A DNA stretch of 64,000 nucleotides from Halioglobus japonicus (GTDB lineage Bacteria; Pseudomonadota; Gammaproteobacteria; Pseudomonadales; Halieaceae), in NCBI RefSeq assembly GCF_001983995.1, contig NZ_CP019450.1, positions 992,001 through 1,056,000 on the forward strand, read 5' to 3'. The translations under genes and the position numbers were made by a program. Below, in pieces: positions 45,443 to 54,695 of this stretch. How positions within the stretch are numbered: position 1 is the stretch's first letter; the number at the start of each line of letters is the position of its first letter. The notes below the pieces were generated by a model. That model was not told the origin of the DNA, made no database searches, and saw only the letters and a program-made list of their open reading frames with translations.

Positions 45443-46459
45443 TCAGTTTTCCGTGTTGCGTATGGCAGTGAGTAACTGGCGCTGCGTTTCAGCATCCCCA
45501 CTTTCGAAGGTGCATTGCCAGTTGTCGATCAATGTGCCGAAGCGGCTCTTGAATGCCGTTGGCATTTGCGCCAGGTCCTCACAGACCAGAGCAAAATTGT
45601 CCAGAATGTCGCCGTCGATCAGGTTGCCAAGTTCGTCCCAGCGGCCCTGGCGCGTCAGGGCGTTAGCCTCTGTCTGGAGATCGCCCCAGCCGTGCAGTTC
45701 CAGCACCGGACGATAGGCGGGTGTTGAAGCATAGAAGCCGAGCTGGGCCTTCACTGCCTGCAAATTCTGTTTGAACGAGGCCTCGTCAGTGCCGCAGACC
45801 ACCATGGCCGGGCAGTTGATCTCAAAGTCGCTGCGCTCGCGGCCAGACGTTTCCAGGCCGCGCTCGACGGCAGGCAGGGTGACCTCGCGTAGGTATTTTG
45901 GGGTGGTGAAGCCGTGGGCGATCATGCCGTCGGCTACCCCCGCGGCAGTCTCTGTCATCAGCGGACCCACTGCAGCCACATTGACCCGCGGCGCCTCGCA
46001 GCCGTTATTGGGTGGCGTGAACATGGGTGTCATCAGGGTGTGGTTGTAGAACTCGCCCTCGAAGGCGAGCTTCTCGCCGGTCTGCCAGCTGTGCCAGATG
46101 GCCTTCATAGCCCGCACGAATTCACCCATGCGCGCAGCCGGGCGCGACCACGGCATACTGAAGCGGCGGGTGATGTGCGGCTTGATCTGCGAGCCGAGTC
46201 CCACACTGACGCGACCACCGGAAAACTGGTTAATGTCCCAGACCTGCTGCGCAACGGTCATGGGGTTACGGGCAAAGGCAACTGCGATAGAGGTCGTCAG
46301 GCGGATGGCCTGGCTGTGCTCAGCTGCCATCAGTAATGGCAGGAATGGGTCGTTGTTGATTTCGGCAGTGAACAGCGCGTCGTAACCACGGTTTTCCAGT
46401 TCCGCAGCGGCAAGAGGGGCCATGGCCAGGTCAGATCCCAGCATGCCGGACACTTTCAC
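45443..46459 (-). CDS. LLM class flavin-dependent oxidoreductase (TIGR03617-like)
   Basis: A 338-residue luciferase-like protein: AELENRGYDALFTAEINNDPFLPL, then LTTSIAVAFARNPMTVAQQVWDIN and GRVSVGLGSQIKPHITRRFSM are the family's strong motifs, with the C-terminal VCEDLAQM. The subfamily is usually assigned F420 or FMN. It starts with GTG 46459. It is 12 bases after the phosphotransferase gene and 22 before the dehydrogenases, so it belongs to that acyl-CoA operon. Distinct from the LLM gene at 4207-5163. Confidence 0.84.
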   Translation of the reverse strand: MKVSGMLGSDLAMAPLAAAELENRGYDALFTAEINNDPFLPLLMAAEHSQAIRLTTSIAVAFARNPMTVAQQVWDINQFSGGRVSVGLGSQIKPHITRRFSMPWSRPAARMGEFVRAMKAIWHSWQTGEKLAFEGEFYNHTLMTPMFTPPNNGCEAPRVNVAAVGPLMTETAAGVADGMIAHGFTTPKYLREVTLPAVERGLETSGRERSDFEINCPAMVVCGTDEASFKQNLQAVKAQLGFYASTPAYRPVLELHGWGDLQTEANALTRQGRWDELGNLIDGDILDNFALVCEDLAQMPTAFKSRFGTLIDNWQCTFESGDAETQRQLLTAIRNTEN

Positions 46460-46471
46460 GACAGCTTGTCC

Positions 46472-47353
46472 TTAAATGTGCGCCAGTAGTCTCGCTACCA
46501 TGTCCTCGGCCTGTCCGGCGTAGGCGCCGCCAAACAGGTTGTAGTGATTGAGCACGTGGTAAAGGTTGTATAAGACTTTACGCGTGCTGTAACCCGGATC
46601 AATGTCCCAGGTATCGCGGTAGGACTGGTAAAAGCGATCATCAAAGCCGCCAAACAGCTCGGTCATGGCGAGATCTGCTTCCCGGTCACCGTAATAGACA
46701 GCAGGGTCAAATAGGACGGGTCGTCCCGATTGATCGGCGGCGGCGTTGCCTCCCCAGAGATCACCGTGCAGTAGCGATGGCACCGGGTTATAGCTGCCGA
46801 AGAAGACCGATAATACCTCCATCAGGCGCTGGCCGTTGTCGTAGAGTCGAGCCGGGGCACCGTTTTCCTGGGCGAGCCGCAATTGGTAGTGGAGGCGCTG
46901 CTCGCGGTAGAACTCGATCCAGCTATCGGTTTGCATATTCAGTTGTGGAGTGGCTCCAATGGTGTTGTCTCGGCTCCAGCCGAAGAAGGTGGCAGAACAG
47001 CGATGCATGGCCGCAAGTTGCCGGCCCAAGGCAGCGCTGGACTGTGGTGAGATTGGCCCGAGTTCTATGTACTCCATGGCCAGCCACGCGCGTTTGCCGT
47101 CGACCCCGGTGGCGACAGGGCGGGGTGCCCGGATGGTGCCGCTATCCGACAATGCTGCCAGCCCGGCTGCCTCAGCCTCAAACATGGGTAGCCTGTCGCG
47201 CTGGTTAAACTTCACAAAGTAGCGGGCCCCGTCACCTTCAAGACACGCCGCCTCGTTGATACAGCCGCCCCCCACAGCCCGGCTGTGTCTGGTGACAAAT
47301 GGCGGCCCTGTGGCCGCCGAAATCGCTGCCGAAATCCCTTCCCAGTCGCGCAA
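46472..47353 (-). CDS. Fructosamine kinase family phosphotransferase
   Basis: A 293-residue protein kinase-like fold of the FN3K family. AVGGGCINEAACLEGDGARYFVKFN is the N-lobe with the catalytic Lys, LLHGDLWGGNAAADQSGRPVLFDPAVYYGDREADLAMTELFGGF the catalytic-loop and metal-binding region, both highly conserved. Reaction: ATP-dependent phosphorylation of glycated amines, a protein repair step. It begins with TTG (GGGGGA upstream) and is the first gene of the minus-strand operon; whether it serves repair or the linked CoA pathway is unknown. Confidence 0.88.
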   Translation of the reverse strand: MRDWEGISAAISAATGPPFVTRHSRAVGGGCINEAACLEGDGARYFVKFNQRDRLPMFEAEAAGLAALSDSGTIRAPRPVATGVDGKRAWLAMEYIELGPISPQSSAALGRQLAAMHRCSATFFGWSRDNTIGATPQLNMQTDSWIEFYREQRLHYQLRLAQENGAPARLYDNGQRLMEVLSVFFGSYNPVPSLLHGDLWGGNAAADQSGRPVLFDPAVYYGDREADLAMTELFGGFDDRFYQSYRDTWDIDPGYSTRKVLYNLYHVLNHYNLFGGAYAGQAEDMVARLLAHI

Positions 47354-47385
47354 TTTTCCCCCGCTTTGCCGCCTGATATTGGGTG

Positions 47386-47414
47386 TTGAGCTCTGCGGGC
47401 GAGATGCTTATAAT
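47386..47414 (+). promoter_or_regulatory. Promoter of tRNA-Val with GC-rich discriminator
   Basis: TTGAGC (47386-47391), a 17-base spacer and a perfect TATAAT (47409-47414), then GCCCGCCC directly after. A GC-rich discriminator is the mark of stringently controlled stable-RNA promoters. Confidence 0.85.
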
Positions 47415-47427
47415 GCCCGCCCTCTTC

Positions 47428-47504
<77 letters not shown>

Positions 47505-47513
47505 ATACCAAAA

Positions 47514-47540
47514 GCCCCGGCATTCGCCGGGGCTTTTTTT
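47514..47540 (+). terminator. Rho-independent terminator of tRNA-Val
   Basis: GCCCCGGC, ATTC loop, GCCGGGGC, then seven T starting 10 bases past the tRNA CCA end. Ends a monocistronic tRNA transcript. Confidence 0.92.
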
Positions 47541-47662
47541 GCCTTGAATGTCATGCCATCAGCGCATCGGCTCGTATCTATAACCGCCTCTTTATCCGCG
47601 CAATTTCATGAACTTTAGCTATCTTTTGAGTACCACCCGTCCTCTGGTTCAATCAAGAGGCA

Positions 47663-48074
47663 GTGATTGTGCGCACCCAAAGCATTCGCAAGCGCATTCT
47701 GGCTACCGCCGTGGCCGCCTCTGCCCTGGCCGACGACAAAGTCCTGCTGTGGGGCGACACCCACCTGCATACCAATCTCTCCCCCCGGCGCCTATATGAA
47801 CAAGAACACCACATTCACGCCGGATACTGCCTATCGTTTTGCCGGGGGCATGGCGGTGATCGCCGACGATACGCGTGCCAAGGTGAAGCTGGAGACGCCG
47901 CTAGATTTCCTAGCCGTGACTGACCACGCTGAGTGCGCCGGCGTCCCCAAACTATTGTGGGGCGGTGACGATAACTTCGTCCAACATGAGTTGCTAGACA
48001 GATACCAGCGTGTCCTAAGAGAGAGAGTCGAAACCCAAGGTGGCGGCGAGCGCAGAGGCGAGGCTCGTTCGTGA
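47663..48074 (+). pseudogene. DUF3604 family gene remnant (N-terminal fragment, frameshifted)
   Basis: From GTG 47663 the sequence reads a signal-like start, then VLLWGDTHLHTNLSP, the metal-binding HLHT motif of DUF3604 proteins. The frame shifts at C-run 47771-47776 (one extra C) and continues as GAYMNKNTTFTPDTAYRFAG and PLDFLAVTDHAE, both conserved. Similarity ends near 47960; the following ~110 bases read to a stop at 48074 without family character. Full members have 600-700 residues, so more than three quarters is missing. The rest of the gap 47541-47662 and 48075-48126 shows nothing I can name. Confidence 0.75.
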
Positions 48075-48126
48075 CATAGTTCAGGGCATGACGCTCATTG
48101 TTATTTCCTTGCGTTGCGAATCTGTT

Positions 48127-49803
48127 TTAGTGGTCGGCGAAAATCACGCGTTGTGGCTGTGATTGCCAATAGGGCACCCGGGGCATGTAGGCCTTGTCTA
48201 CCTCGGGGCGCTTGATCTTCAAGGTCGGTGTCACGATGTTGCTCTCCACCGTCCAGGGCGTTGGAAACACGATGATTTGTGACAGGTTTTCGTGTTTGTC
48301 CAAAGAGGCGTTGGTTTCTGCCAGTAGCGATTCCAGCTCACGTTGCAGCGTCGCATGATCATGGCTGGCATCCTCGGCCAAAGTTACCAGCGCAATGGGC
48401 TGTGGCAGGTTGGCGCCCGTGACACACACAAGCTCCAGGGCGGTGTGCCGCTGCAACTTGTCTTCTATTGGCGCAGGGGCGACGTACTTGCCCTTGCTGG
48501 TTTTGAAAATATCCTTGATACGACCGGTGATTTTCAGGTGTCCGTCGGCACTGATTTCGCCCTTGTCGCCAGTGTGAAGGTAGCCTTCGCTGTCGATGGT
48601 TTGAGCGCTGAGCTCGGGTTCTTTGTAATAGCCGAGCATATTGGTCGGCGACTTCACCAGAATTTCGCCCTCGGCAGAGAGTTTGCAAATCACATGGGGG
48701 TTGGCATTGCCCACATAGCCGATACGGGCCTGGCCCGACTGGGTGGAGTGCGAGTAAGCGAAGTTCTCGCTCATCGCGTAGCCCTCGAGAATGTCGATGC
48801 CGAGATTGCTGTACCAGCGCATCAGCGATGTCGACAGAGGAGCAGCGCCGCTGATGGCGATGCGTAGCTTGTCCATGCCCAGTGCACCGGTAAGTTTGCG
48901 GCGAACAATGCCGGCGACAATCGGTAACCGCAGAAGCCGCTCAAGTTTTTTCTCCGGGACCTGTTCCAGCACCCGCTGCTGCAGCTTGCTCCAGATTCTC
49001 GGTACGGCGAAAAATAGGGTGGGTCGAGCCCGGCGCAGGTCGTCGGCAAACGTGTCCAGTGAATGGGTGAAGTAAACCCGGAAACCGTTGTATAACTGAT
49101 TGATTTCTACTGCGGCGCGCTCGGCCACGTGGGCCAGGGGCAGATAGGAAAGCATGCGGTCTTGTTCGCGGGTGTCGTACAGATCTCCGGTCAGTTGGCC
49201 CACTGTCGCCAGGTTTGCGAATGAGTGCATCACGCCTTTGGGCATGCCTGTGGTGCCGGAGGTGTAAATAATCGTTGCGAGTGCTTCCAGTGGTTGAGCC
49301 GGTTCGCCGGGCATTGGTAACTGTTCGCGCAGGATGTCGCCCCAGCGAGTCGTCCCTTCTGCAATCTCAGTCGAAGCCAGTGGCAGGCTGATCAGAGACA
49401 CCTGTTCCGGGATGCCGGCGCGAATGGTCTCCCAGTCCTGCAGTTTGCCCACGAACATGATCTCAGCTTCGCTGTGTTCAAGCACCTTGCGAACCGTATC
49501 TGCGGCGAGAATCGGGTAGAGCGGTACAGAGATGTGGCCCGCCATCCAGATCGCCAGGTCGGCAATAATCCAATGGCAGCAGTTGCTGGACATGAGTGCC
49601 ACGCGGCTGCCCGGGGCAAGCTCTTGAGCCTGCAGGTAGCTGGCAATCCGCCTGGCCTGCTGGCCCACGTCACGCCAGGTCAGCGACTCGACCTCATCCT
49701 CGGGGCCGGGTTGCACGAAGCCGATGTCGTCGGCGTTCTCCCGCTCGCGAGCGTAAAAGGCTTGTAGTGGTCCCCGCTGGATCTCTGGCAAAACGCTGGT
49801 CAT
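48127..49803 (-). CDS. AMP-forming acyl-CoA synthetase, long-chain FadD-like
   Basis: A 558-residue adenylating enzyme: IIYTSGTTGMPKGVMHS is the nucleotide motif, YLPLAHVAERAAVEINQLYNG the long-chain ACS linker, EGYAMSENF the A5 region, GYLHTGDKGEI A7 and GRIKDIFKTSKGKYVAPAPIEDKL A8. The last motif is typical of long-chain and AMP-dependent synthetases of the FAA/ACSBG sort. Lys near the C-terminus in TPTLKIKRPEVDKAY is the catalytic one. It lies 93 bases after the thiolase-like gene on the same strand. Confidence 0.88.
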   Translation of the reverse strand: MTSVLPEIQRGPLQAFYARERENADDIGFVQPGPEDEVESLTWRDVGQQARRIASYLQAQELAPGSRVALMSSNCCHWIIADLAIWMAGHISVPLYPILAADTVRKVLEHSEAEIMFVGKLQDWETIRAGIPEQVSLISLPLASTEIAEGTTRWGDILREQLPMPGEPAQPLEALATIIYTSGTTGMPKGVMHSFANLATVGQLTGDLYDTREQDRMLSYLPLAHVAERAAVEINQLYNGFRVYFTHSLDTFADDLRRARPTLFFAVPRIWSKLQQRVLEQVPEKKLERLLRLPIVAGIVRRKLTGALGMDKLRIAISGAAPLSTSLMRWYSNLGIDILEGYAMSENFAYSHSTQSGQARIGYVGNANPHVICKLSAEGEILVKSPTNMLGYYKEPELSAQTIDSEGYLHTGDKGEISADGHLKITGRIKDIFKTSKGKYVAPAPIEDKLQRHTALELVCVTGANLPQPIALVTLAEDASHDHATLQRELESLLAETNASLDKHENLSQIIVFPTPWTVESNIVTPTLKIKRPEVDKAYMPRVPYWQSQPQRVIFADH

Positions 49804-49896
49804 GGCTGTAGCTTCCCCGGATTGTGATTAGGGTGTTCATATTAGGCATGGCCTGCAGCGCGGGGAGTGGCCCGGGCGATCAAATAAACTGGCTCC

Positions 49897-51402
49897 TCAG
49901 AGCGCGAACTCGTTACCGGCCTCCGTCGCGGTGACTTGTCCGGCTTTGCCGATAATGTCACCCTCCAGCATCCGGGCCAGGGTGCTGCTATTCGCTTCGA
50001 CATTCGCCAGGATTCTTTCGCCGCTAGGGTTGGTAGCAACGATGAACCCGCGTTGGGGGCCTGTTTTGTCGTAAGCGACGGTATAGGCCTCTACGGTAGC
50101 GGTCCCCTCGGGGTTGGCCGCCAGCGAGCAGCGAGGGCTCTCGTCTACCTCAGCCTGCAGGCTTTCCGCATCAATAGGTTGCCAGGGCTGGGTGGGTGGC
50201 TCGCTGGAATAGATGCCCACTGAATGTTTGGTCAGGTACAGGCCATTGGCTGTGACCAGGCCGTTGCCGCCAGTCTTGCCCAATTGATCTGCCATCTGGG
50301 CAATGGCGTGCAGAGAGTAGTTATTGCCCGGTCCGCCGAAGAAAGGTAGCCCGCCGGTCACGGTAACGCCGCGGTTATCCAGAGGATCAAGGCCAATCTC
50401 GTTGCAAGCGATCTCTACGGCGCAGGGAAAACAGCTGTAGAGATCAAAGTGGTCGATGTCTTCAAGCGTCATGTCTGCCGCGGTGAGACTGGCGTTCACC
50501 GCCTTGCCAATGGCCGGGGCGCGTTTCAGGTCCGGTCGCTCACTGACATGCCATACCTCGTTGATATCTGTGCCGCTGCACAGGTAGATGCACTGTGATT
50601 CGGGAATGCCCAGTTCAGTAGCGTGTCCTGCGGTGGTCATGATAATGGCGGCTGCCATGTCTACCGCCAGCAGTGCATTCATAGCTTTGGTATAGGGATA
50701 GCCTATATAGCGGTTGCCCTTGTCGGGCGTGGCAATCGCGTCGGCACTGAGGCATTCCTGACGCCAGGCGTACGGGTTGTCGGCCGCTACAGCGGCCATG
50801 CTCGCGCACAATTCGGCAGATAGTGACTGGCCGTTGTTGCTGTGCCGCAGCGCGGACTCAAACAGCGGGTAGGTGTTAATCGGTTCGTACAGACCGTGAG
50901 CCTGCTCGATGCTGTTCAGTCCATCCTTGTCTTCGGGGCCAACCATCGTCGGCGCCTCGCAGGGCTCACCCATCCAGCTGCTAATGTCTGCGCCGCTGCG
51001 CATGGCACTGAAAAAATTGTGAATAAATTCCGCACCGTTAACCAGGACTGCCTTGAACTGGCCTTGCGCAAGGCGATTAGCAAAGTGGTTGACGAGAAAC
51101 TGGGGTGTGTTGCCACCTATGCCGGTTTGAAAACACTGGGGGTTATCCAGGCCGACGCGTTCGGCGATGATCCGACCCGGGTTGCGGGGAAGTAGTGGCG
51201 CGAGGTTGGGGTCGGTATCCATGATGAAACGCACCGTGGCGATGGCATCCACACTGTCCGCCAGAGCATCGCAGTTGGCATTGGCCAGTACCTGCAGGCT
51301 AATCGATTCCAGGGCGTTCAGGGGGGTGCGCTCGGCATCTGGCTCGCGCCACGTGTGCTGAGCGCAGGCAACAATGACGGGTGCATTCGGATTTGACGGC
51401 AT
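49897..51402 (-). CDS. Thiolase-like protein type 1 (TLP1 family), no catalytic Cys
   Basis: A 501-residue protein with a thiolase fold plus an extra C-terminal domain (about 420-501, TVEAYTVAYDKTGPQRGFIV), the architecture of mycobacterial TLP1. Where thiolases have the nucleophile Cys it reads TGIGGNTPQFLVNHF, with Gly, and the GHP motif is replaced by GLPFFGGPGNNYSLHAI. YSCFPCAVEIACNE stands in for HxCF. It is therefore unlikely to perform Claisen chemistry. ATG 51402 gives MPSNPNAPVIVACAQHTW, the family start. Relatives are found beside acyl-CoA ligases and dehydrogenases, as here. Confidence 0.8.
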   Translation of the reverse strand: MPSNPNAPVIVACAQHTWREPDAERTPLNALESISLQVLANANCDALADSVDAIATVRFIMDTDPNLAPLLPRNPGRIIAERVGLDNPQCFQTGIGGNTPQFLVNHFANRLAQGQFKAVLVNGAEFIHNFFSAMRSGADISSWMGEPCEAPTMVGPEDKDGLNSIEQAHGLYEPINTYPLFESALRHSNNGQSLSAELCASMAAVAADNPYAWRQECLSADAIATPDKGNRYIGYPYTKAMNALLAVDMAAAIIMTTAGHATELGIPESQCIYLCSGTDINEVWHVSERPDLKRAPAIGKAVNASLTAADMTLEDIDHFDLYSCFPCAVEIACNEIGLDPLDNRGVTVTGGLPFFGGPGNNYSLHAIAQMADQLGKTGGNGLVTANGLYLTKHSVGIYSSEPPTQPWQPIDAESLQAEVDESPRCSLAANPEGTATVEAYTVAYDKTGPQRGFIVATNPSGERILANVEANSSTLARMLEGDIIGKAGQVTATEAGNEFAL

Positions 51403-51444
51403 AGCTTGGTTCTCGCATCGAATATTGGCAGGCAACGAATCTGC

Positions 51445-51460
51445 GTTTGTGTACGCAAAC
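51445..51460. promoter_or_regulatory. Operator-like dyad between divergent thiolase-like and acyl-CoA dehydrogenase genes
   Basis: GTTTG (51445-51449), 6 bases, CAAAC (51456-51460) lies in the 207-base divergent gap, overlapping a second dyad TGCGT/ACGCA. A TetR-type repressor site of an acyl-CoA regulon would look like this; the evidence is only the symmetry and position. Confidence 0.3.
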
Positions 51461-51609
51461 TGTCAAGCTAACGGCGGCGCACGGCGACATTTTGATTGCC
51501 GCGGGCAGGCTTTTTGGTTGCTGCGGATATTGTTCATAGACCGGTGCGGGTTGACCATGAAAGTGTCAGAAAACTTGCGGCGGTCACGCCGCCTTTCATG
51601 GAGAACAAG

Positions 51610-52782
51610 ATGTCGCTGGATTTCGATAGCGCACGCATGCACAACCCGGATCTGAATGAGGAGCACGATGCATGGCGCGAGCAGTTGCGCCGCTTTATTG
51701 ATAAGGAGATTGTGCCCAATGTGGATACCTGGGACGAACAGGGCTTCCTGCCAGCTGAGCTGTGGGGCAAGGCGGCAGCGTTTGGCCTGTTGGGCCTCGG
51801 TTACCCGGCTGAATACGGAGGCACCGAAGAGGGCATCGATCTCTGGCACCGCAATATCGTGAGTGAAGAGTTGTCGCGGACCAGTCTGGGTGGTCTGCCG
51901 AGTACATTGTTGTCCCACGGTATCGGCTTGCCGCCGGTCGTCGCCTTTGGCAGTGAGGCGCTGAAGGCAGAAGTCATTCCGCTGATTCTCGCCGGAGAGA
52001 AGCGCATTGCCCTGGCAATTACTGAGCCCTCGGGAGGCTCGGACGTTGCGAACCTGCAAACCACAGCGCGTCGCGAAGGCGATTACTACATCGTCAATGG
52101 CAGCAAGACCTTTATCTCTGGTGGTATGGGCGCCAACTGGTTCACAACCGGGGTTCGCACCGGTGGAGACGGTATGGGTGGCGTGTCGGTGCTTGTCATC
52201 CCTGCCGATGCCGAGGGCGTGAGCCGCACGCCGCTGGATAAGAAGCAGGGCTGGTGGTGTTCAGACACGGCCACTATTTACTTCGACAATGTCAAAGTTC
52301 CCGCGGTTAATCTGCTGGCAGAAGAAGGGCATGGCTTTCTCGTAATCGCGAATAACTTCAACGGTGAGCGCATGGGTATGTGTGTCATGATGGAGGCGAG
52401 TGCGCGGGTGTGCCTGGAAGAGGCTGTGGCCTGGGCGCAGGAACGCAAAACCTTCGGCAAGCGTCTGGCCGATCACCAGGTCATTCGCCATAAAATCGCT
52501 GAGATGAAACAGCAGATCAACGCTTGTCAGGCCATGATTAATCACTGCACCCGGGAGATTATCGCCGGCCGCGCGGTGTTTGGAGATATTGCCCTGCTCA
52601 AGGTTCAGTGTAGCCAGACCATGGAATTCTGTGCCCGCGAGGCCATGCAGATTCTGGGTGGCATTGGTTACATGCGCGGCAACAGGGTTGAGCGTATTTA
52701 CCGTGAAGTGCGGGTCAATGCCATCGGTGGCGGCTCGGAAGAAATCATGCGCGATCTGGCCGCGCGCCAATACCAACTATAA
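51610..52782 (+). CDS. Acyl-CoA dehydrogenase
   Basis: A 390-residue flavin dehydrogenase: ALAITEPSGGSDVANLQTTA is the FAD/substrate motif, YIVNGSKTFISGGMGANWF follows, and the C-terminal FCAREAMQILGGIGYMRGNRV and IYREVRVNAIGGGSEEIM give the dimer-interface and adenine-binding helices. The catalytic Glu is probably that of NGERMGM, as in long-chain and isovaleryl types. I start at ATG 51610 with GGAG 7 bases ahead; the frame is open further upstream without similarity. 16 bases before an enoyl-CoA hydratase with which it forms an operon. Confidence 0.9.
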   Translation: MSLDFDSARMHNPDLNEEHDAWREQLRRFIDKEIVPNVDTWDEQGFLPAELWGKAAAFGLLGLGYPAEYGGTEEGIDLWHRNIVSEELSRTSLGGLPSTLLSHGIGLPPVVAFGSEALKAEVIPLILAGEKRIALAITEPSGGSDVANLQTTARREGDYYIVNGSKTFISGGMGANWFTTGVRTGGDGMGGVSVLVIPADAEGVSRTPLDKKQGWWCSDTATIYFDNVKVPAVNLLAEEGHGFLVIANNFNGERMGMCVMMEASARVCLEEAVAWAQERKTFGKRLADHQVIRHKIAEMKQQINACQAMINHCTREIIAGRAVFGDIALLKVQCSQTMEFCAREAMQILGGIGYMRGNRVERIYREVRVNAIGGGSEEIMRDLAARQYQL

Positions 52783-52798
52783 AAAACGGTAAAAGATA

Positions 52799-53539
52799 GT
52801 GAGTGAAAATTTGAAGGTAGGGATAGAGAGCTGCATCGCGACATTGACGCTCAATCGTCCGGAGTCCATGAATGCGCTGAACCATGCGTTGTTCATGGAG
52901 CTGGAGACCGCGATTGCCGATCTGGGTAAGCGCGATGATGTGGCCTGTGTCATTCTGTGTGGAGAAGGCAAGGCCTTTTCTTCCGGGCACGATTTGCGCG
53001 ATATCGAAGCGGGGGGAGAGACGGAGCACTCTCAATACGAGGCAACGGTTCTGGAGGCGCTGGCCAGCTTGTCAGTGCCGACCATTGCCCAGGTGCATAA
53101 ATACTGTTTCACGGGCGCTCTCGAGCTTGCGCTGGCCTGCGACCTGATCTTTGTCGATGAGGCAACAGTGCTGGCAGATACCCACAGTCAGTGGGGGCTT
53201 AGCCCGGTATGGGGAATGACGCAGCGCCTGCCGCGCCGTGTTGGCGCCGCCCGTGCCAAAGACATGATGTTCAGTGCTCGACGCGTTGGCGCCGAGGAGG
53301 CGCTGCGGATCGGGTTGGTCGATCGGGTGTTTGCAGCCGGCGAACTAGCCTCGCAAACGCGTGACTATGCGTTGGCTGTGGCGAAGAATTCACGCCATAG
53401 CCATCATGTGTGCAAGAGCATCATTGAAGCGACTGACGGCTTGCGCCTGCATGAAGGTCTGGATTACGAATACACCAACAGCCCCGGCGTCTGTAGCGAT
53501 ATGCAGGCAAGGGTGGCGGCATTCACCAGTAAGTCCTAA
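52799..53539 (+). CDS. Enoyl-CoA hydratase/isomerase (crotonase family)
   Basis: A 246-residue crotonase with GTG start. TLNRPESMNALNHALF is the N-terminal motif, AFSSGHDLRDI the first oxyanion-hole strand, and KYCFTGALELALACDLIF the second. The usual catalytic pair of Glu residues is reduced: the second site reads WGLSPVWGMTQRLPRRVG with no Glu, so isomerase or hydrolase chemistry is possible. The protein terminates 4 bases into the convergent AraC gene end. Follows the dehydrogenase in the order expected for beta-oxidation. Confidence 0.86.
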   Translation: MSENLKVGIESCIATLTLNRPESMNALNHALFMELETAIADLGKRDDVACVILCGEGKAFSSGHDLRDIEAGGETEHSQYEATVLEALASLSVPTIAQVHKYCFTGALELALACDLIFVDEATVLADTHSQWGLSPVWGMTQRLPRRVGAARAKDMMFSARRVGAEEALRIGLVDRVFAAGELASQTRDYALAVAKNSRHSHHVCKSIIEATDGLRLHEGLDYEYTNSPGVCSDMQARVAAFTSKS

Positions 53540-54546
53540 GATTTTTTCTCGCGGGCCGTATACGCCCGCGGCGTCACGCCTGTCCAGCGCTTGAACGCGC
53601 GGAAGAACGAGGTCGGCTCAGAGAAACCAATGCTCTCGGCCACCTCCTCAATGCTCATGACACCTCGGTTAAGGTTGTAAATCGCGGTATCCCTGCGCAG
53701 GTCGTCCTTGAGCTGTTGATACGAGGTGCCTTCCTCGCGCAGCCGTCGGCGCAGTGTGCCGGTGGTGGAGTGTAGCTGGGACGCCACCCATTCGAAGTCG
53801 GGAAATTCATCAGCGACGCTGGGCTTGATCAGTTGAGTGACCTTGGCCACGTGGCTGTTGCGCTCATCCGGGCTCGCCATGAGTTGAGCGCCGGGAATTT
53901 TCAGGAACGCTTCAAGATCGGCCTCGCTGCGGACGATGGGAGCATCGAGATAGTTGGCACTGAAACTAATGCAATTGCGGTTGCGGCTGAAATGAATCGG
54001 CGCACGGTACAGCAGGTTGTATGCCGCAGCGTGCTCCGGCCTCGGGTGTGCAAAACTGGCACTCTCAAGCGGAATATTCTGACCGATCAGCCAGCTCGCC
54101 AGGCGATGGATAATCGCCAGGAAGGACAGGACCAGCAGCCGCTGTGGTTCGGAATCGTCGCCCAGAGGGGCAAACACATAGTGGGCAATGCCGTCGACGA
54201 CCTCTACTGATGTCACACTGCAATCCGTAGTGACCGAATGGAAGGGCGTGGCGCGCTCGATAAAGGCGCCCAGCGTAGGCGCGTGAATACAGGCGTAGCA
54301 AATCAGTGCGAATGTGCCCGGCCTGGAGGGTTGTTCCACCAGTCCACAGTATTCATCGTTGAGCTCGGCGGAAATCAGATCGACCAGGGCTGAATACTGG
54401 GCGGCCGGAATGCGCGCCCGTGCGCCGTCAACCACCTCCCTTGAGATGTCCAATTGCTCCAGCGCAGCCTCGATGTCACAGCCCTTCAAGGTGGCGCCGT
54501 GCAGCAGTGCGCGGACAAATACAGCGGGTACTGTCGATATTTCCAT
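53536..54546 (-). CDS. AraC-family transcriptional regulator
   Basis: A 336-residue regulator with an N-terminal arabinose-binding-like domain of the OruR/GliR type (LEQLDISREVVDGARARIP, then PGTFALICYACIHAPTLGAFIERA) and a C-terminal double HTH: LHSTTGTLRRRLREEGTSYQQLKDDLRR and IEEVAESIGFSEPTSFFRAFKRWTGVTPRAYTAR. It is divergent from the iron-alcohol dehydrogenase operon and convergent with the hydratase gene, so the alcohol dehydrogenase-dehydrogenase-sulfatase operon is its likely target. Confidence 0.9.
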   Translation of the reverse strand: MEISTVPAVFVRALLHGATLKGCDIEAALEQLDISREVVDGARARIPAAQYSALVDLISAELNDEYCGLVEQPSRPGTFALICYACIHAPTLGAFIERATPFHSVTTDCSVTSVEVVDGIAHYVFAPLGDDSEPQRLLVLSFLAIIHRLASWLIGQNIPLESASFAHPRPEHAAAYNLLYRAPIHFSRNRNCISFSANYLDAPIVRSEADLEAFLKIPGAQLMASPDERNSHVAKVTQLIKPSVADEFPDFEWVASQLHSTTGTLRRRLREEGTSYQQLKDDLRRDTAIYNLNRGVMSIEEVAESIGFSEPTSFFRAFKRWTGVTPRAYTAREKKS

Positions 54547-54567
54547 TCAGTTAAAGCCTTATAAAAC

Positions 54568-54647
54568 AAACGCTTAGCGCGTTTCGGCGAGATTGACAGT
54601 TTGGGCTATAAAAGTACGTGTTTCAAGCCATTAAAACCTGTCGACAG
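54568..54647. promoter_or_regulatory. Divergent control region of AraC gene and alcohol dehydrogenase operon
   Basis: Contains AAACGC (54568-54573) and GCGTTT (54579-54584), a perfect 6-base dyad with 5-base centre; a consensus TTGACA at 54593-54598 whose -10 is unclear; and a perfect 10-base palindrome CTGTCGACAG at 54638-54647. The dyads are candidate AraC-regulator sites. Confidence 0.45.
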
Positions 54648-54695
54648 CTGTCCGAGAATACGCGCTGATCAGCGAAATATCGGAGACCCCCACGG

